A stretch of DNA of 64,000 nt from Arenibacter sp041392165 (GTDB lineage: Bacteria; Bacteroidota; Bacteroidia; Flavobacteriales; Flavobacteriaceae): the NCBI GenBank assembly GCA_041392165.1, contig JAWKMN010000004.1, positions 248,001 through 312,000 of the forward strand. Direction: 5' to 3'. Below the pieces are notes generated by a model. It worked only from the letters and a program-made list of their open reading frames with translations. It made no database searches and was not told where the DNA came from. Positions within the stretch are counted from its first letter, which is position 1. Every line of letters begins with the position of its first letter. The position numbers were made by a program, and so were the translations under genes. This document shows positions 37,576 to 45,138 of this stretch, piece after piece.

Positions 37576-37899
37576 TCAATCCACAAAGGTTTCTTTTATC
37601 ACAGCTTTGCATTTTTTAATTTCCGGTTTGGTCAGATTTTCAAAAACTCGGATTATTCGGGTTTTGTCAACTGTCCGGATTTGGTCGATCGCGATCATTC
37701 CCTTTTTTCCGTTGTGCTTTACGGAAACTCTTGTCGGATATTTTTTCAGGTTCGTTGTCATTGGTGCAAGGACGATCGTGTTCAGGTATTTGTTCATTTC
37801 ATTTGGCGAAACGATAGCACAAGGTCTTGTCTTTTTTATTTCGCTCCCGATTGTAGGGTCAAGGTTTACAAGAACGATTGAATATTGTTTTAATTCCAT
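37576..37899 (-). CDS. mazF: MazF/PemK-like endoribonuclease toxin (cassette gene)
   Basis: 107 residues, the normal MazF size. It has GSEIKKTRPCAIVSPNEMN and IAIDQIRTVDK, the family's strand and loop motifs around the active site. MazF cuts RNA at short sequences. The gene overlaps the antitoxin gene by 10 bp, and its stop codon is 10 bp from an attC-like half site, as expected for a cassette. Confidence 0.92.
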   Translation of the reverse strand: MELKQYSIVLVNLDPTIGSEIKKTRPCAIVSPNEMNKYLNTIVLAPMTTNLKKYPTRVSVKHNGKKGMIAIDQIRTVDKTRIIRVFENLTKPEIKKCKAVIKETFVD

Positions 37900-38135
37900 T
37901 CCTCCAGCTTTTCGTCATCGAATACATCGTTCATTAGCAACTTGTCATCTCCGTTTTCACTCATTTTTTTAAATTCCTTTTCCCAATTTTTTCTTGGCGA
38001 AGCGATTGGTTTAAGGATTATTTGTCCTTTTTCAAGAATAAGTTCAACTTTGTCCTTTATGTTATATTTTTCCAAAATGGTCTTGCTCAAACGAAGTCCT
38101 TTTGAATTTCCGATTTTGATAATTGAAGTTTCCAT
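37890..38135 (-). CDS. mazE: AbrB/MazE-like antitoxin (cassette gene)
   Basis: 81 residues from ATG 38135 (METSIIKIGNSKGLRLSK), which fits the swapped-hairpin AbrB/MazE DNA-binding domain better than the longer in-frame start at 38168. The C-terminal acidic tail (DDEKLEEWN) is the typical toxin-binding part. It starts about 65 bp from attC-like site 3, and is read just before mazF. Confidence 0.88.
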   Translation of the reverse strand: METSIIKIGNSKGLRLSKTILEKYNIKDKVELILEKGQIILKPIASPRKNWEKEFKKMSENGDDKLLMNDVFDDEKLEEWN

Positions 38136-38201
38136 AGCTTTATAGATGTTATTACAAAGTAAATACATTTTATTGGGATATCAAAATTCGTTCCGTATCA
38201 A

Positions 38202-38335
38202 TGCCAACGGTCTCGGCTATGAACAGTTGGGGATTTTTATGCTCTAACTTTTCGGTTTAGCATTGACCTTTGTTTAATGTTTGTACTTTCGTTTAATCAC
38301 TTTCGCCCCAATTGTTTATAGTCAATGTTGTGGCG
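38202..38335 (-). repeat. attC-like site 3
   Basis: Left arm GCCAACGGTCTCGGCTATGA and right arm CCCCAATTGTTTATAGTCAA then TGTTGTGGC pair over about 30 bases with small bulges. The gene it belongs to (higA, 38909) is now separated from it by an IS200-type insertion. Confidence 0.8.
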
Positions 38336-38341
38336 TCGTTT

Positions 38342-38905
38342 TTTATTTCAGTCTAAAAAACCACCGTCTTAGACGGTGGTCATGTTTTAAAGGCTTAGCC
38401 ATTTTTTAGGTTTACCATCTAAAACTTTTTTAAGATGAGTAAATATAGAAAATTAACACATGTGTATTACAAATGTGACTATCACATCGTATTCACGCCC
38501 AAATGTCGTTTCCTTGTCCTAGAGGGCATGGTAAAATCATTGGTAGAACATGATTTGCAAGTAATCAGTACTTGGAAAGATGTCATTATTCAAGAGATGA
38601 ACGTACAAAAAGACCACGTTCATTTAGTTTGTTCAATTCCGCCGAAGGTGTCTATATCGGAATTCATGGGTGTTCTAAAAGGGAAAATGGCAATCAAATT
38701 GTTCAAGACGTATCCAAGTTTAAGGCAAAAGCCTTATTGGGGCAATTACTTTTGGTCGAGAGGTTATTTTGTGAGTACCGTTGGTCTGGACGAGGACATG
38801 ATAAAGCGATATGTGAAATATCAAGAACATCATGAATGAGCCTAATGCCCCTTTGGGGCTAATCTGAAAATCAAAGCCTCCGTTTTTAACGGAGGTTGTT
38901 TACTG
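38342..38905 (+). mobile_element. IS200/IS605-type element
   Basis: Left end hairpin CCACCGTCTTAGACGGTGG (about 38360-38379) and right end hairpin CCTCCGTTTTTAACGGAGG (about 38877-38895) flank a single Y1 transposase gene. It is inserted between the HigA gene and attC-like site 3. A half of its left end is the basis of the palindrome at 29084. Confidence 0.85.
38435..38839 (+). CDS. tnpA: IS200/IS605 Y1 transposase (TnpA), intact
   Basis: 134 residues. The HUH pair is His61 and His63 in KDHVHLVCSIPP, and the catalytic Tyr is Tyr126 in MIKRYVKYQ. These enzymes move single-stranded IS DNA. No frameshift seen, so it may be active, unlike the copy at 35364. Confidence 0.93.
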   Translation: MSKYRKLTHVYYKCDYHIVFTPKCRFLVLEGMVKSLVEHDLQVISTWKDVIIQEMNVQKDHVHLVCSIPPKVSISEFMGVLKGKMAIKLFKTYPSLRQKPYWGNYFWSRGYFVSTVGLDEDMIKRYVKYQEHHE

Positions 38906-38908
38906 TTT

Positions 38909-39193
38909 TCAAGCAGATATTGGATTTACTCGAATTTGTCCGCCAACTGCTTTTAATACTTTCATTATTGTCGAAAATTGAGGTTTTGCTCCGTTCGACA
39001 ATGCTTTATACAAACTCGGTCTGCTCATTCCTGTTTCTTCCGCAATTTTGGTCATTCCAATCGACTTTGCGATGTGTCCAAGTGCGACAATCACATCATC
39101 ATTATCGCCTTCTTCCAAAACGGAATTTAGATACTCGGCAATCATTTCGTTGCTGTCCAAGTAATCCGCTATGTCAAATTTTGTCGTTTCCAT
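38909..39193 (-). CDS. higA: HigA-like XRE antitoxin (cassette gene)
   Basis: 94 residues. The helix-turn-helix GMTKIAEETGMSRPSLYKALS follows a leading DYLDSNEMIAEYLNSVL, as in addiction-module antidote proteins of the HigA/XRE type. It is read just after the toxin gene (3 bp gap), the order typical of higBA. Confidence 0.88.
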   Translation of the reverse strand: METTKFDIADYLDSNEMIAEYLNSVLEEGDNDDVIVALGHIAKSIGMTKIAEETGMSRPSLYKALSNGAKPQFSTIMKVLKAVGGQIRVNPISA

Positions 39194-39196
39194 TTT

Positions 39197-39496
39197 TTAC
39201 TTTTTTAACTTGTTCCAAATTTCCTTCGCTTTTTCAATGTCTCTTTGTTGAGTTGATTTGTCTCCACCAATCAATAGGATTATTATTTTGCCGTCCGTTT
39301 CTTTGAAGTAAATCCTGTAACCTTTGGCGTAATTTATTTTCAGTTCGTTGATTCCGTTCCCAACAGGTTTGCAGTCTCCGAAATGTTCGTCATTTTCAAG
39401 TTTTTGGATTCTGAACAAAATTTTCGCTTTTGCTCTAATATCCTTTAACTTTCTTAACCACTTGTCAAATTCTGTCGTTTTCTCAATAAAGTACAT
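39197..39496 (-). CDS. higB: RelE/HigB-like toxin (cassette gene)
   Basis: 99 residues. FDKWLRKLKDIRAKAKILFRI, then NELKINYAKGYRIYFKE and LLIGGDKSTQQRDIEKAKEI, are the typical strings of the phage-derived Gp49/HigB-type RelE superfamily. It should cleave ribosome-bound mRNA. Begins about 95 bp inside the cassette, after attC-like site 4. Confidence 0.9.
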   Translation of the reverse strand: MYFIEKTTEFDKWLRKLKDIRAKAKILFRIQKLENDEHFGDCKPVGNGINELKINYAKGYRIYFKETDGKIIILLIGGDKSTQQRDIEKAKEIWNKLKK

Positions 39497-39590
39497 TCAA
39501 TCTTTTTGTATTCATTTGGATACAAAATTATGTAAATATTTTGGATTTCAAAAATTGTTCTTTGATTTTCTGTACGTTCCGTCAAAATGC

Positions 39591-39743
39591 GCCACAACGG
39601 TTGGGCTATGATTTCGGTCCGGGAAATTTTTGCCTGGCCGTTAGGCAGGCGTTGGAATTTTCAGGATCGGAATCGGGCCAGGTTAAAAGTAATGAATTTT
39701 CTCTTTCGGATAGGGCAGGACTGAATTATAGCCATTGTTAGCG
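39591..39743 (-). repeat. attC-like site 4
   Basis: Left arm CCACAACGGTTGGGCTATGA and right arm CTGAATTATAGCCATTGTTAG pair (GGCTAT/ATAGCC plus outer cores). It contains the inner palindrome GCCTGGCCGTTAGGCAGGC. It shares about 100 bp almost exactly with split site 2. Confidence 0.85.
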
Positions 39744-40125
39744 TAACGTGCGCAGTCCCGAACCTTGGAAGGCCACGCACTTGCACTGATGTCCGCGGGG
39801 CTTGCCTGGAATATTTTTTTTAAGTCGGCCGCACACTGGGTAGAGGGGCGAGGAACACTGCCCAAAGGGGAAGGTCCCGGAAATAGTCCCTGCCCATGGT
39901 CGGTCCATCGTTGTGACACAAAAAATAGGGATCGACCAAAGGGTCTTACCGCCATTATCGCCAACGGACCGCAGGCCCCAAAACCATTTTAGGCAATGGG
40001 CATTTGCCGGACCATTATTTATTTTTTCATGCTTCACCGCTACAGGGGCGGACGTGGCGCGACCAATGGAAAGTCGACCGATATATTCCAAAAATGGGCG
40101 GTTGAAAAATTTTCTGCGCGATTTA
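39744..40125. other. GC-rich cassette without a convincing gene
   Basis: About 380 bp bounded by attC-like sites 4 and 5 and clearly richer in GC than its neighbours. Open frames of 75-117 codons exist on both strands, but the longest (minus, ending at 39738) starts with TTG and has no recognisable protein features. It could be a non-coding or regulatory cassette, or one with a decayed gene. Confidence 0.5.
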
Positions 40126-40257
40126 TGCTAACGGTTGGGCTAAAGTTCGTTGCTGTGATTCGTCCACAGGACAATCCGGCCGAACCCAAAGTTAACTTTT
40201 TGCGCAGGATTTCCGTTAGGAAATCCGCAAGCAATGAAATTTAGCCATTGTTAGCCA
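40126..40257 (-). repeat. attC-like site 5
   Basis: Left arm GCTAACGGTTGGGCTAAAGT and right arm CAATGAAATTTAGCCATTGT with the core GTTAGCC pair closely. The inner hairpin GGATTTCCGTTAGGAAATCC is also present. The core supplies the stop codon of the gene at 40251. Confidence 0.88.
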
Positions 40258-40967
40258 CAGTACTTTTTTCTTAATTCTTTCGCTTCTTTGTCCGATTTAT
40301 AACCGTGGAAAAGAAGTCCATCGCTACAATTCAGCCTTTTCTCTTGTATTAGTTTGACGATATATGTTTTATACTCTGGTGAACTCCTGAATTGTGCGGG
40401 TATTAAATTCAATATTTTTTTAGGGTCAATTTTTTTGAATTTATCGCTGACAATCAACTTGAAAAGAGTCAAATAAAGCGAGTCCAAATGATACTCGCTT
40501 TCAAGTCCAAAATGTAGGTCATGTTCAATTATATTTGAAGAAATGCTTATTCTATTCTCGAGTCCAGTTCTATGGGTAGGGCTCGGACTTTGTGGGGACA
40601 TGGCCGGAGTTTTCTGGCCGTGATAAGTCCCAGCGTCAATATTTATATTCGATAGTTGCTCATATTTTATCGTCTCCCCGTGATTAATAATAATTCCCTC
40701 TTCATTCAATTCCAGATGTCCTGTTTTTTCATGTTCCAATCGCTCGTAATCAAAATATTGATAAACAAATGCTGCACAGTAAAATATAAAACCAATTATG
40801 AATTGATAATAGATAATGGACTCGATATTTTCCAACAAGGGCATTTTAGCATTGAGAAGTTTTAAGATAAACCCTAATGCCACAAATACAATTGCTAGGA
40901 ACAACAAAAATCGAGTTGTCGATATTTTGGATTTACCTAGTCGATAAGTGTAAGCGGTAAATTTCAC
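40251..40967 (-). CDS. Hypothetical membrane protein (cassette gene)
   Basis: 238 residues with two membrane helices (about 19-40 and 50-70: FLLFLAIVFVALGFILKLL and YYQFIIGFIFYCAAFVYQYF). A cytoplasmic part of about 165 residues follows and includes an RLNCSDGLLFHGYKSDKEA tail. No known family. Its TAA stop lies inside the GGCTAAC core of attC-like site 5 on the coding strand. The ATG is close behind site 6, so the gene fills its cassette. Confidence 0.6.
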   Translation of the reverse strand: MKFTAYTYRLGKSKISTTRFLLFLAIVFVALGFILKLLNAKMPLLENIESIIYYQFIIGFIFYCAAFVYQYFDYERLEHEKTGHLELNEEGIIINHGETIKYEQLSNINIDAGTYHGQKTPAMSPQSPSPTHRTGLENRISISSNIIEHDLHFGLESEYHLDSLYLTLFKLIVSDKFKKIDPKKILNLIPAQFRSSPEYKTYIVKLIQEKRLNCSDGLLFHGYKSDKEAKELRKKYCG

Positions 40968-40977
40968 GTTCGTATTG

Positions 40978-41110
40978 TGGCTAACGTGTTTGTGTATGGT
41001 TTGTTGCGGTGAAAATCCGCGAGGATTTTCAGATTAAGAAACCAAGATAGTAAAATTGCGAGGAAATTCCGATAGGAATTTCAGAAGCAATGAACTATAC
41101 ACGTTGTGCC
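40978..41110 (-). repeat. attC-like site 6
   Basis: Left arm GGCTAACGTGTTTGTGTATG and right arm GAACTATACACGTTGTGCC pair. Inner hairpins GAAAATCCGCGAGGATTTTC and GAAATTCCGATAGGAATTTC are present. A DDE-type IS begins directly after its right core. Confidence 0.85.
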
Positions 41111-41111
41111 T

Positions 41112-42825
41112 GTTGCACAAGTTAGGCAAAAAAAGAGTGTTTTCGATCTTGCGGATCGGGATTTGGATCGTATCTTTAGTTATGCAGGGCAAAAAATACT
41201 ATCAAGAAAAGCTGTTCGCCCAATTCCAACTTAGCGAACGCGTACCAAGGAACAATTTCTACAGACGATTAAAAGGAGTGGTGGACCTGGATTTTCTGTA
41301 TCCCATTACCAAACAGTATTACGGGGAGAGCGGCCAAAAGAGCATCGACCCTATTGTGTTCTTCAAGCTTTGCCTAGTAGGCTATTTGGATAATATTATC
41401 AGTGACCGAAAGCTTATCGACCACTGTAGTATGCGGATGGATATCCTATATTTTTTAGGTTACGACATTGACGAGGACCTTCCATGGCACAGTACCATAA
41501 GCCGTACCCGTCAGTTGTTCCCGGAAACTGTTTTCGAGGAGGTCTTCACTACAGTGTTCACCATGTGTGTTGAGAAGGGGATGGTCAGTGGCCATACCCA
41601 GGCGATCGACAGTGCCCCGGTCAAGGCCAATGCCAGTATGGACAGTCTGGAACTGAAGGTGCCGGAAGCGGAACTGCAGGAGCACTTGAAAAGAATACGG
41701 CACATAAGTTCGATGGACCGGGAAGTCCCTTTTAGGAAAGCTAAGGTAAATAAGGCCGACAATGAGCAACAGGGCATCACGGCCTCCAAAAAGGAGTTGG
41801 GCGCCATTGCCTCGCGGAACCGCAAATGGGCCAAGGACCAGGACCAAAGGCCAGGTGCCGGCAACAAGGGTTCCAAATACACTTCCAATAAGACCCACTA
41901 CAGTCCCACGGACCCCGATTCGCGCATCAGCGTAAAGCCCGGCAAGGCGAGGAAGCTCAATTATCTCTCCCAGCTTACGGTGGATACCGCGCACCATGTG
42001 ATCACGGATATCAGGGCCTACCATGCGGACGGTAAGGACAACCAACAGCTGCCCGACATCGTGGAGCGGGTGCAAAGGCGGTTGTGGAAGGAAGGTCTTG
42101 TCTGGGAGAACTGTGTAGCGGATACCGGTTACAGCAGCGGAGAGAACTATTTCATACTCGAGGGAAAGGGCCTTAAGAGTTTCATCCCGCCCCATGGCAC
42201 CTATAAGGGCGGACCGGACAATTTTATCTTTAATAAAAGCGAGGACCATTATGTTTGTCCGCAGGGTAAGGTCATCCCATTTACCAAGGAGTTTTTGGAC
42301 AGTCGTACCAAGACCAGGAAAAAGGAATATAGGGCAAGGAAGCACGTGTGTGTCGCATGCCCTATCAGGGAGCAATGTCTTGGCAGGTCGGCCCAAGAGA
42401 AAAAGTTCTCTGTTACCTATTACCGTGAGGAGTATGAAAGGAACATTGCACGGGTGAACAGCCCGCAGGGCAGATATATGAAAGGGAAGCGGCAAAGTAC
42501 GGTAGAACCAGTTTTCGGAACCCTGACCCAGTTCATGGGCCTGAGAAAGATAAACACAATAGGCATCGCGCAGGCCAACAAGTGCATGCAGCTCTCCGCC
42601 ATTGCATACAACTTGAAGAAGTACTTGAAATTCTCCGAAAAACATGTCAAAAGTGGGGCAAGGGCGCTTGCCATTTTATATAATGGAATAAAGGAGCTTC
42701 GGGACTTTATAAACTTGTTCCTAAGCCCTCCAGAATTTAGCCGGACCGTTAAGTTGATAAAATAAAAAAGCCCTGAAAAGGGCTTAAATGGATACGGTTT
42801 TCGTGAATTTATAGGCTTGTGCAAC
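41112..42825 (+). mobile_element. IS1182-type insertion sequence
   Basis: Inverted ends GTTGCACAAG (41112-41121) and CTTGTGCAAC (42816-42825) flank one transposase gene. The element abuts attC-like site 6. A right-core-like CGTTGTTGTGCATAG at 42831-42845 just after the IS suggests that the insertion hit or duplicated the arm. Confidence 0.85.
41182..42765 (+). CDS. IS1182-family DDE transposase
   Basis: 527 residues from ATG 41182 (MQGKKYYQEKLFAQFQ); the frame is open further upstream into the IS end. The N-terminal transposase domain (YLDNIISDRKLIDHCSMRMD, with DLPWHSTISRTR) is followed by the DDE core: Asp in HTQAIDSAPVKANASMD, Asp in CVADTGYSSGENYF and Glu in STVEPVFGTLTQFMGLRK. A CVACPIREQC cysteine cluster lies before the last part, as usual for the family. 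GC-rich compared with the cassettes. Complete and possibly active. A hairpin terminator follows at 42768-42789. Confidence 0.93.
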   Translation: MQGKKYYQEKLFAQFQLSERVPRNNFYRRLKGVVDLDFLYPITKQYYGESGQKSIDPIVFFKLCLVGYLDNIISDRKLIDHCSMRMDILYFLGYDIDEDLPWHSTISRTRQLFPETVFEEVFTTVFTMCVEKGMVSGHTQAIDSAPVKANASMDSLELKVPEAELQEHLKRIRHISSMDREVPFRKAKVNKADNEQQGITASKKELGAIASRNRKWAKDQDQRPGAGNKGSKYTSNKTHYSPTDPDSRISVKPGKARKLNYLSQLTVDTAHHVITDIRAYHADGKDNQQLPDIVERVQRRLWKEGLVWENCVADTGYSSGENYFILEGKGLKSFIPPHGTYKGGPDNFIFNKSEDHYVCPQGKVIPFTKEFLDSRTKTRKKEYRARKHVCVACPIREQCLGRSAQEKKFSVTYYREEYERNIARVNSPQGRYMKGKRQSTVEPVFGTLTQFMGLRKINTIGIAQANKCMQLSAIAYNLKKYLKFSEKHVKSGARALAILYNGIKELRDFINLFLSPPEFSRTVKLIK

Positions 42826-42851
42826 GGTTACCGTTGTTGTGCATAGTGTTT

Positions 42852-43616
42852 TTATTCCGATTTCCATCTTTTGATATGGTGTTGCAAGCCTGTTTTTGCT
42901 CCACCTTTGAAATAACCACCAGAATTAACTTTGTCAATTAATTTTATTACATCATTTGCATTATCCGATTCCCAATTCAATTCTGTAGTTAAGTATGAAA
43001 AAATCTCTTTTGAATTTAGTTCGTAATCATATTTTTTTAAAGCTCTGATATAAGTTTTGCACTGCTCTTCGTCCATTGGATGAGTTATTCCAGTTGTCAT
43101 ATTGATAGAATTAGTCAAATCAATAAATGCTCGTTGTACAACTTTGTCTGGTAGCGCAGTTTTTTCAATTTCGGTTTCGGTTTCTAAGTTAATGGCTCCC
43201 CAAGATTTAGCCCAATCGTTCACACTATCTTCCGACCATTGATGTGCAATTATTCCCGCAACATTTTCATAATCATCGTATTTATGTAATTCATTTGAAC
43301 GTAGTCCAAAAGCAACTACAATCTTTTTTCCTTGCCAATCGTCATTAAAAGTCCGAACAGTTTCAATTTTTAAAGGCGGATAATTAGGGTCTATTTTAAC
43401 TCCACGAAAAAAGTTTTTTAAATTCCGAGTTTCAAATATCCTTTCTAAATATCCTGTATTTCCTTTAGTGTGGATTAATAAAGTTATTTGAGTTATATCT
43501 CCAATTTCATTGCATAGTTCTAAAGCCTTTTTAAGAGCGAGAACTTCGTTTTCTTTAATTGGACCAATATTGTCGTTATAGTATCTTTTCTTTTCCTTTT
43601 GTTCGGTTTGGTTACA
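42852..43616 (-). CDS. Hypothetical protein, open frame without ATG (cassette gene, perhaps truncated)
   Basis: The frame is open from 43616 to 42852 (254 codons plus stop) and keeps protein-like sequence throughout (LKKALELCNEIGDITQITLL, FGLRSNELHKYDDYENVAG). Yet no ATG exists before the internal GTG at 43223, which would give only 123 residues. A TAA precedes the frame, just behind the core of attC-like site 7. The gene was probably captured without its first codons, or lost its start. Family not recognised; no membrane segment. Confidence 0.5.
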   Translation of the reverse strand, partial: CNQTEQKEKKRYYNDNIGPIKENEVLALKKALELCNEIGDITQITLLIHTKGNTGYLERIFETRNLKNFFRGVKIDPNYPPLKIETVRTFNDDWQGKKIVVAFGLRSNELHKYDDYENVAGIIAHQWSEDSVNDWAKSWGAINLETETEIEKTALPDKVVQRAFIDLTNSINMTTGITHPMDEEQCKTYIRALKKYDYELNSKEIFSYLTTELNWESDNANDVIKLIDKVNSGGYFKGGAKTGLQHHIKRWKSE

Positions 43617-43620
43617 TTAT

Positions 43621-43752
43621 GCACAACGGTCTCGGCTATGAGTAGTTGCGTGGGTTAGCACTTAACTTTGCAGGTACACACCAAACTGAAAATCCGTGAG
43701 GATTTTCAGAAGTAGGCTAGAACAAGCAATTACTTATAGCCATTGTTAGCCA
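43621..43752 (-). repeat. attC-like site 7
   Basis: Left arm GCACAACGGTCTCGGCTATGA and right arm AATTACTTATAGCCATTGTTA pair, with the inner hairpin GAAAATCCGTGAGGATTTTC. The right core GTTAGCC is 6 bp from the PIN gene stop codon. Confidence 0.88.
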
Positions 43753-43758
43753 CTGGCA

Positions 43759-44172
43759 TTATTTCCGAGCTAGAAATTCTTTCGCAGTTAGAACAGGAAT
43801 CTTTGAATTTTTAAAATCCTTTTTATTTCGTGTTATAATTATGTCAATCTGATTTTCGATTGCAGAATAATATTGTAATCCGTCCTCGAAATCGGGAAAA
43901 TTTTCATCACTCAATGCTAATTCGGTTATTTTGTCATCTAAGCTCAATAGCTCGACAAGTACTTTAAACTTTCTTAATATTTCTCTAGCCTCTTTTGCCG
44001 ATTTAAGTTTTGAAAGAATATAATTTGTATTGGCAAAAGTTAAAGACGAGATTGTCAATTCCAGTTCTTTTTTGTCTGCACGAGAAAATAATTCGGCAGC
44101 TTCATCATAAAATTCATCTCTTTTTGAAAGTAAATCAATTACGATATTTGTGTCAATTAGTAATCTGCTCAT
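43759..44172 (-). CDS. PIN-domain ribonuclease toxin (cassette gene)
   Basis: 137 residues of a PIN fold. Asp7 in LLIDTNIVIDLL, the acidic residue in EFYDEAAELF and later acids in FPDFEDGLQYYSAI and IDIIITRNKKDF are the usual metal ligands. VapC-type RNase activity on tRNA or rRNA is expected. Its start overlaps the antitoxin stop (ATGA type), and its own stop lies 6 bp from attC-like site 7. Confidence 0.9.
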   Translation of the reverse strand: MSRLLIDTNIVIDLLSKRDEFYDEAAELFSRADKKELELTISSLTFANTNYILSKLKSAKEAREILRKFKVLVELLSLDDKITELALSDENFPDFEDGLQYYSAIENQIDIIITRNKKDFKNSKIPVLTAKEFLARK

Positions 44173-44414
44173 TTATATTTCTCGATTAAATAATCAGTAT
44201 AAGCATCTTTAACGTCAAAATCATTATCAAGAGAGATTACTCCGCTTAAACTTTCCACAAGAGGTGTTATTTCTGTTGAACTTTTTTTTCTTTTTGTGAG
44301 TGAGGTCAAATATGATTCGATAAGCTTTGACAAGCTGATATTGTTTGATTTCGCATAATTTTTTGCGCTTTCGATAATTGCTTTATCCAAACTCAATGTC
44401 AATTTTTTATCCAT
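44169..44414 (-). CDS. DUF6364-type antitoxin (cassette gene)
   Basis: 81 residues. The first half MDKKLTLSLDKAIIESAKNY has a ribbon-helix-helix look, SLSKLIESYLTSL follows, and the acidic C-terminus is probably the toxin-binding tail. DUF6364-type antitoxins pair with PIN toxins. Translationally coupled to the PIN gene by a 4-bp overlap. Starts about 70 bp into the cassette. Confidence 0.85.
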   Translation of the reverse strand: MDKKLTLSLDKAIIESAKNYAKSNNISLSKLIESYLTSLTKRKKSSTEITPLVESLSGVISLDNDFDVKDAYTDYLIEKYK

Positions 44415-44485
44415 AACGTTTATTTTACGTGTAAATTTAATAATTTTTTACGTAAAATCAATTTTGTTATGATTTTTTTGCTTGT

Positions 44486-44617
44486 GGCTAACGGTCAAGT
44501 ATAAGCGTAGTGCGGGATTTCGGAGTGATTCACTGTCCGCCCGCACGAAACTTTGATAGATACCAAATTACTGAATTTTAGCGATTCAGCCCGCATTACG
44601 CTTATACAATGTTAGGC
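44486..44617 (-). repeat. attC-like site 8 (nearest to the recombinase)
   Basis: Left arm GGCTAACGGTCAAGTATAAG and right arm CGCTTATACAATGTTAGGC pair over more than 25 bases (also GTAGTGCGGG/CCCGCATTAC). The right core GTTAGGC equals the integron core consensus GTTRRRY and lies 5 bp from the SymE-like stop. Confidence 0.9.
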
Positions 44618-44621
44618 GTAG

Positions 44622-44813
44622 TTATTTCTGTCCTTTGTCAACGGTTATTGTCAGCTTGTTTTTCTTTTGGTCTATGATTACCATTTGTCCTTGCTTGAAA
44701 CCGAGTTTGTCAAGCCATTTTCCTTCAAGTCTGATTTCGGGAATCGAAGTTGTCGCTCCGTAAGCCCTTGCTTGGTATTTCGTATGTATTTTGAGTTTTC
44801 TTGAATTTGCCAT
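44622..44813 (-). CDS. symE: SymE-like toxin (cassette gene)
   Basis: 63 residues from ATG 44813 (MANSRKLKIHTKYQ); the ATG at 44834 would lie in the operator region. IPEIRLEGKWLDKLGFKQGQ matches the SymE family (an AbrB-fold toxin; SymE can act on DNA or RNA). It is divergent from the XRE regulator gene across about 95 bp. Confidence 0.83.
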   Translation of the reverse strand: MANSRKLKIHTKYQARAYGATTSIPEIRLEGKWLDKLGFKQGQMVIIDQKKNKLTITVDKGQK

Positions 44814-44825
44814 TGTCGTATAATT

Positions 44826-44895
44826 ATATGACAAATATATAAACTAAATTTTGAATTGTCAACTTTTTATATGACAAAGTTGTCAATAAATTAGC
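44826..44895. promoter_or_regulatory. Operator region between symE and the XRE gene
   Basis: Two copies of ATATGACAAA (about 44827 and 44869) and two of TTGTCAA (about 44857 and 44880) make inverted and direct pairs, a likely binding site for the XRE protein on both promoters. Confidence 0.5.
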
Positions 44896-44908
44896 TGACA
44901 TTTGGTTC

Positions 44909-45127
44909 GTGACTAGAGATAAACTAAAGAAAGAATTGGGTAAGCGCATTGTCGAGCTTCGTGAACAGAAGGGTTGGAGCCAGTCCGACTTGGCGAGAGC
45001 TTGCAACAAAGACCGTCAGGCGATTGAAAAGCTTGAAAATGGAAAGGTTAATCCTACTCTTTATACTTTGCTTGAAATTGCGAATGCCATGGAGATTTCT
45101 TTGCCTAAGTTGGTTGATTTGTCTTGA
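44909..45127 (+). CDS. XRE-family helix-turn-helix regulator
   Basis: 72 residues, one XRE domain: GKRIVELREQKGWSQSDLAR ... IEKLENGKVNPTLYTLLEIA. It is the only plus-strand native gene within the array. Divergent from symE and probably a repressor or antitoxin of it. It ends 11 bp before the convergent end of the HEPN gene. Confidence 0.88.
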   Translation: MTRDKLKKELGKRIVELREQKGWSQSDLARACNKDRQAIEKLENGKVNPTLYTLLEIANAMEISLPKLVDLS

Positions 45128-45138
45128 TAGAGCAAGTT

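Noticed and set aside
39738..40091. 117-codon minus frame in the GC-rich cassette as a gene
   Set aside because: It starts with TTG, has no ribosome-binding context and no recognisable protein features; long frames arise by chance in GC-rich DNA.
33976..44617. Reading the eight palindromic sites as plain intrinsic terminators or REP elements
   Set aside because: They lack a T-run behind the stem, are about 130-155 bp with a long variable centre, have conserved arm ends rather than conserved stems, and sit at both borders of each gene unit. Still the main alternative to keep in mind.
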